The position numbers and the translations under genes were made by a program. The notes below the pieces were generated by a model that was given only the letters and a program-made list of their open reading frames with translations, was not told where the DNA came from and ran no database searches. From Glandiceps talaboti (taxonomy: Eukaryota; Hemichordata; Enteropneusta; Spengelidae), in assembly GCF_964340395.1 (NCBI RefSeq), contig NC_135562.1, forward strand, positions 17,008,985 through 17,028,984: a stretch of DNA of 20,000 bases, read 5' to 3'. This document shows, piece by piece, positions 18,997 to 20,000 of the stretch (its first letter is position 1; every line of letters begins with the position of its first letter).

Positions 18997-19348
18997 CCGG
19001 TAAGGACTGTGTGTGAGAAATTAGCCCGTAGAGTTGTCTTGATTTTACATCATGACTCTGTAAACCGTTCTCTTCAAACCATGCCCAGACGTCCCAATTT
19101 CACACCTTCAAATTAGCATAAATGTTCAGTCCTTGCTTGATACCTCAATGTTGTCTTTAATTAAATGCATCAGTGTCAATAAACGTGTAAACAAAGGAAA
19201 CACAGCAAACGATAAAATGGAATATTGAACACATATTGCCTGGCCACGAGGGCTATAGCACCCGTTTATTACACCCGAGGGACTGTGAGTTACCAGAATC
19301 ACATGCTATTTCCCGAGGCAGGCAGTATGTGTTTTATAATATACCTCA

Positions 19349-19419
19349 TGCTGTGAACTCGCGGTGGCAGACAACATCGTCAGAAGCTGCCATTTTGACC
19401 TGCTGTGAACGCGCGGTGG
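19349..19419. repeat. 19-bp direct repeat
   Basis: TGCTGTGAACTCGCGGTGG (19349-19367) recurs with one substitution at 19401-19419, 52 bp downstream. Confidence 0.9.
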
Positions 19420-19490
19420 TCACGTGACCATGTAAAAGTTGATGGAACTATTTCCCTAGGGAAATAGTCATTCTATTTTCCTATCACGTG
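19418..19490. promoter_or_regulatory. E-box palindromes and 20-bp palindrome
   Basis: GGTCACGTGACC (19418-19429) contains the full CLEAR-type GTCACGTGAC E-box. A second CACGTG is at 19485-19490. Between them lies the perfect palindrome CTATTTCCCTAGGGAAATAG (19448-19467). No gene start is recognisable nearby, so regulation is speculative and the block may be part of a repeat. Confidence 0.35.
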
Positions 19491-19930
19491 ACTGATATGT
19501 GTTCTGTTGTTTTCCATATGGTCTCTGTGTTATTGGTTTCTTCTCATCAGATGTACAGCCATTACAGATTGGAAGAAGTTTTATATTGTCTTTTTAAAGT
19601 TGATGTGAGTTTCCACATCCATTATTTCTCGCGAGACTTCACACAATTTTCACTATTTTATTTATTTTTTCTCGAATACCTAAAAAAAGTTTAGGGTCGG
19701 CACTGAAAAAATAGGTGGGGTCGGGTAACCGGAGCCCAATAATTTTTTTAGGAATTCCATAAAGGATTGACTTGCAATTGGTCAATGAGTCTGAAATTAT
19801 CTCCTAAGATTTCGGCTATCTAAAATCACACTAAGTTATCACTTTCTTTGCTAGACTGAAACTCTGCACTGATTCAGCTAATAAACTATCCGAATAATCA
19901 AAACCGTTTTTTTTTCTACTTTTGTCTTCA
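19491..19930. other. Non-coding stretch before the edge
   Basis: No domain is recognised. The piece 19690-19750 (GGTGGGGTCGGGTAACCGGA) looks like a dispersed repeat but cannot be delimited. A T-rich run leads into a strong acceptor at 19930-19931. Confidence 0.4.
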
Positions 19931-19931
19931 G

Positions 19932-19973
19932 ATGGGTTTTTCAGATTATGTATTGGAAGATTATTACGGAGAG
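19932..19973 (+). CDS. Candidate small internal exon (42 bp)
   Basis: A long pyrimidine run followed by TTCAG precedes it, and GAG|GTACGTA follows, so both splice sites are strong. All three frames are open. The frame starting at the first base reads MGFSDYVLEDYYGE. The length is a multiple of three. No family is recognised. It could continue the putative exon at 11034-11042, or belong to a gene mostly outside the window. Confidence 0.35.
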
Positions 19974-20000
19974 GTACGTATATCATGTTAATGGTCCGAC

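Overview
The window looks like nuclear DNA from an animal, most likely a marine invertebrate. It is AT-rich, with short coding exons joined by GT..AG introns of about 0.5 to 1.3 kb and with many simple repeats. Decayed LINE and tRNA-SINE pieces and a dense set of small inverted-repeat (MITE-like) elements fill the non-coding part. I cannot fix the phylum from sequence alone; lancelet, hemichordate and mollusc all remain open.

Positions 477-6806 hold the last eight exons of one plus-strand gene. All eight join in a single phase-consistent reading frame of about 349 codons and a stop. The product is the C-terminal nuclease-like domain of an ectonucleotide pyrophosphatase/phosphodiesterase of the ENPP1/2/3 type. 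The N-terminal signal/anchor, somatomedin-B-like domains and catalytic phosphodiesterase domain must lie 5' of the window. Introns carry a LINE reverse-transcriptase scrap (about 2357-2705), a 124-bp hairpin element (3114-3237), TGAT/TGAA satellite DNA (4194-4570), a TTAA-flanked element (4930-5102) and a minus-strand tRNA-SINE (about 5946-6317). An ATTAAA hexamer at 6871 is the likely poly(A) signal.

From 6.9 kb to the end I find no convincing protein gene. The open frames there are chance or repeat artefacts. What is present is repeat DNA: a 0.5-kb fold-back (6991-7478), a 22-bp minisatellite, a tRNA-SINE carrying a 44-bp perfect palindrome over its A box (about 8022-8300), and a 0.3-kb tetranucleotide tract (8977-9292). 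Further on are a second copy of a TA-flanked fold-back family (1687-2003 and 13438-13828), a 793-bp Harbinger-like element with a TAA duplication (14907-15699) holding a LINE tail, and a 253-bp TA-flanked MITE abutting one of two long (TA)n tracts. Decayed tandem repeats, a 108-bp hairpin, a 150/180-bp tandem duplication and a palindrome-rich patch close the window.

Two weak signals suggest another plus-strand gene near the right edge. One is a start codon followed after nine bases by a consensus donor (11034-11042). The other is a 42-bp stretch with strong splice sites on both sides (19932-19973). No new multi-gene system is visible. The most unusual content is the variety and structure of the inverted-repeat elements.
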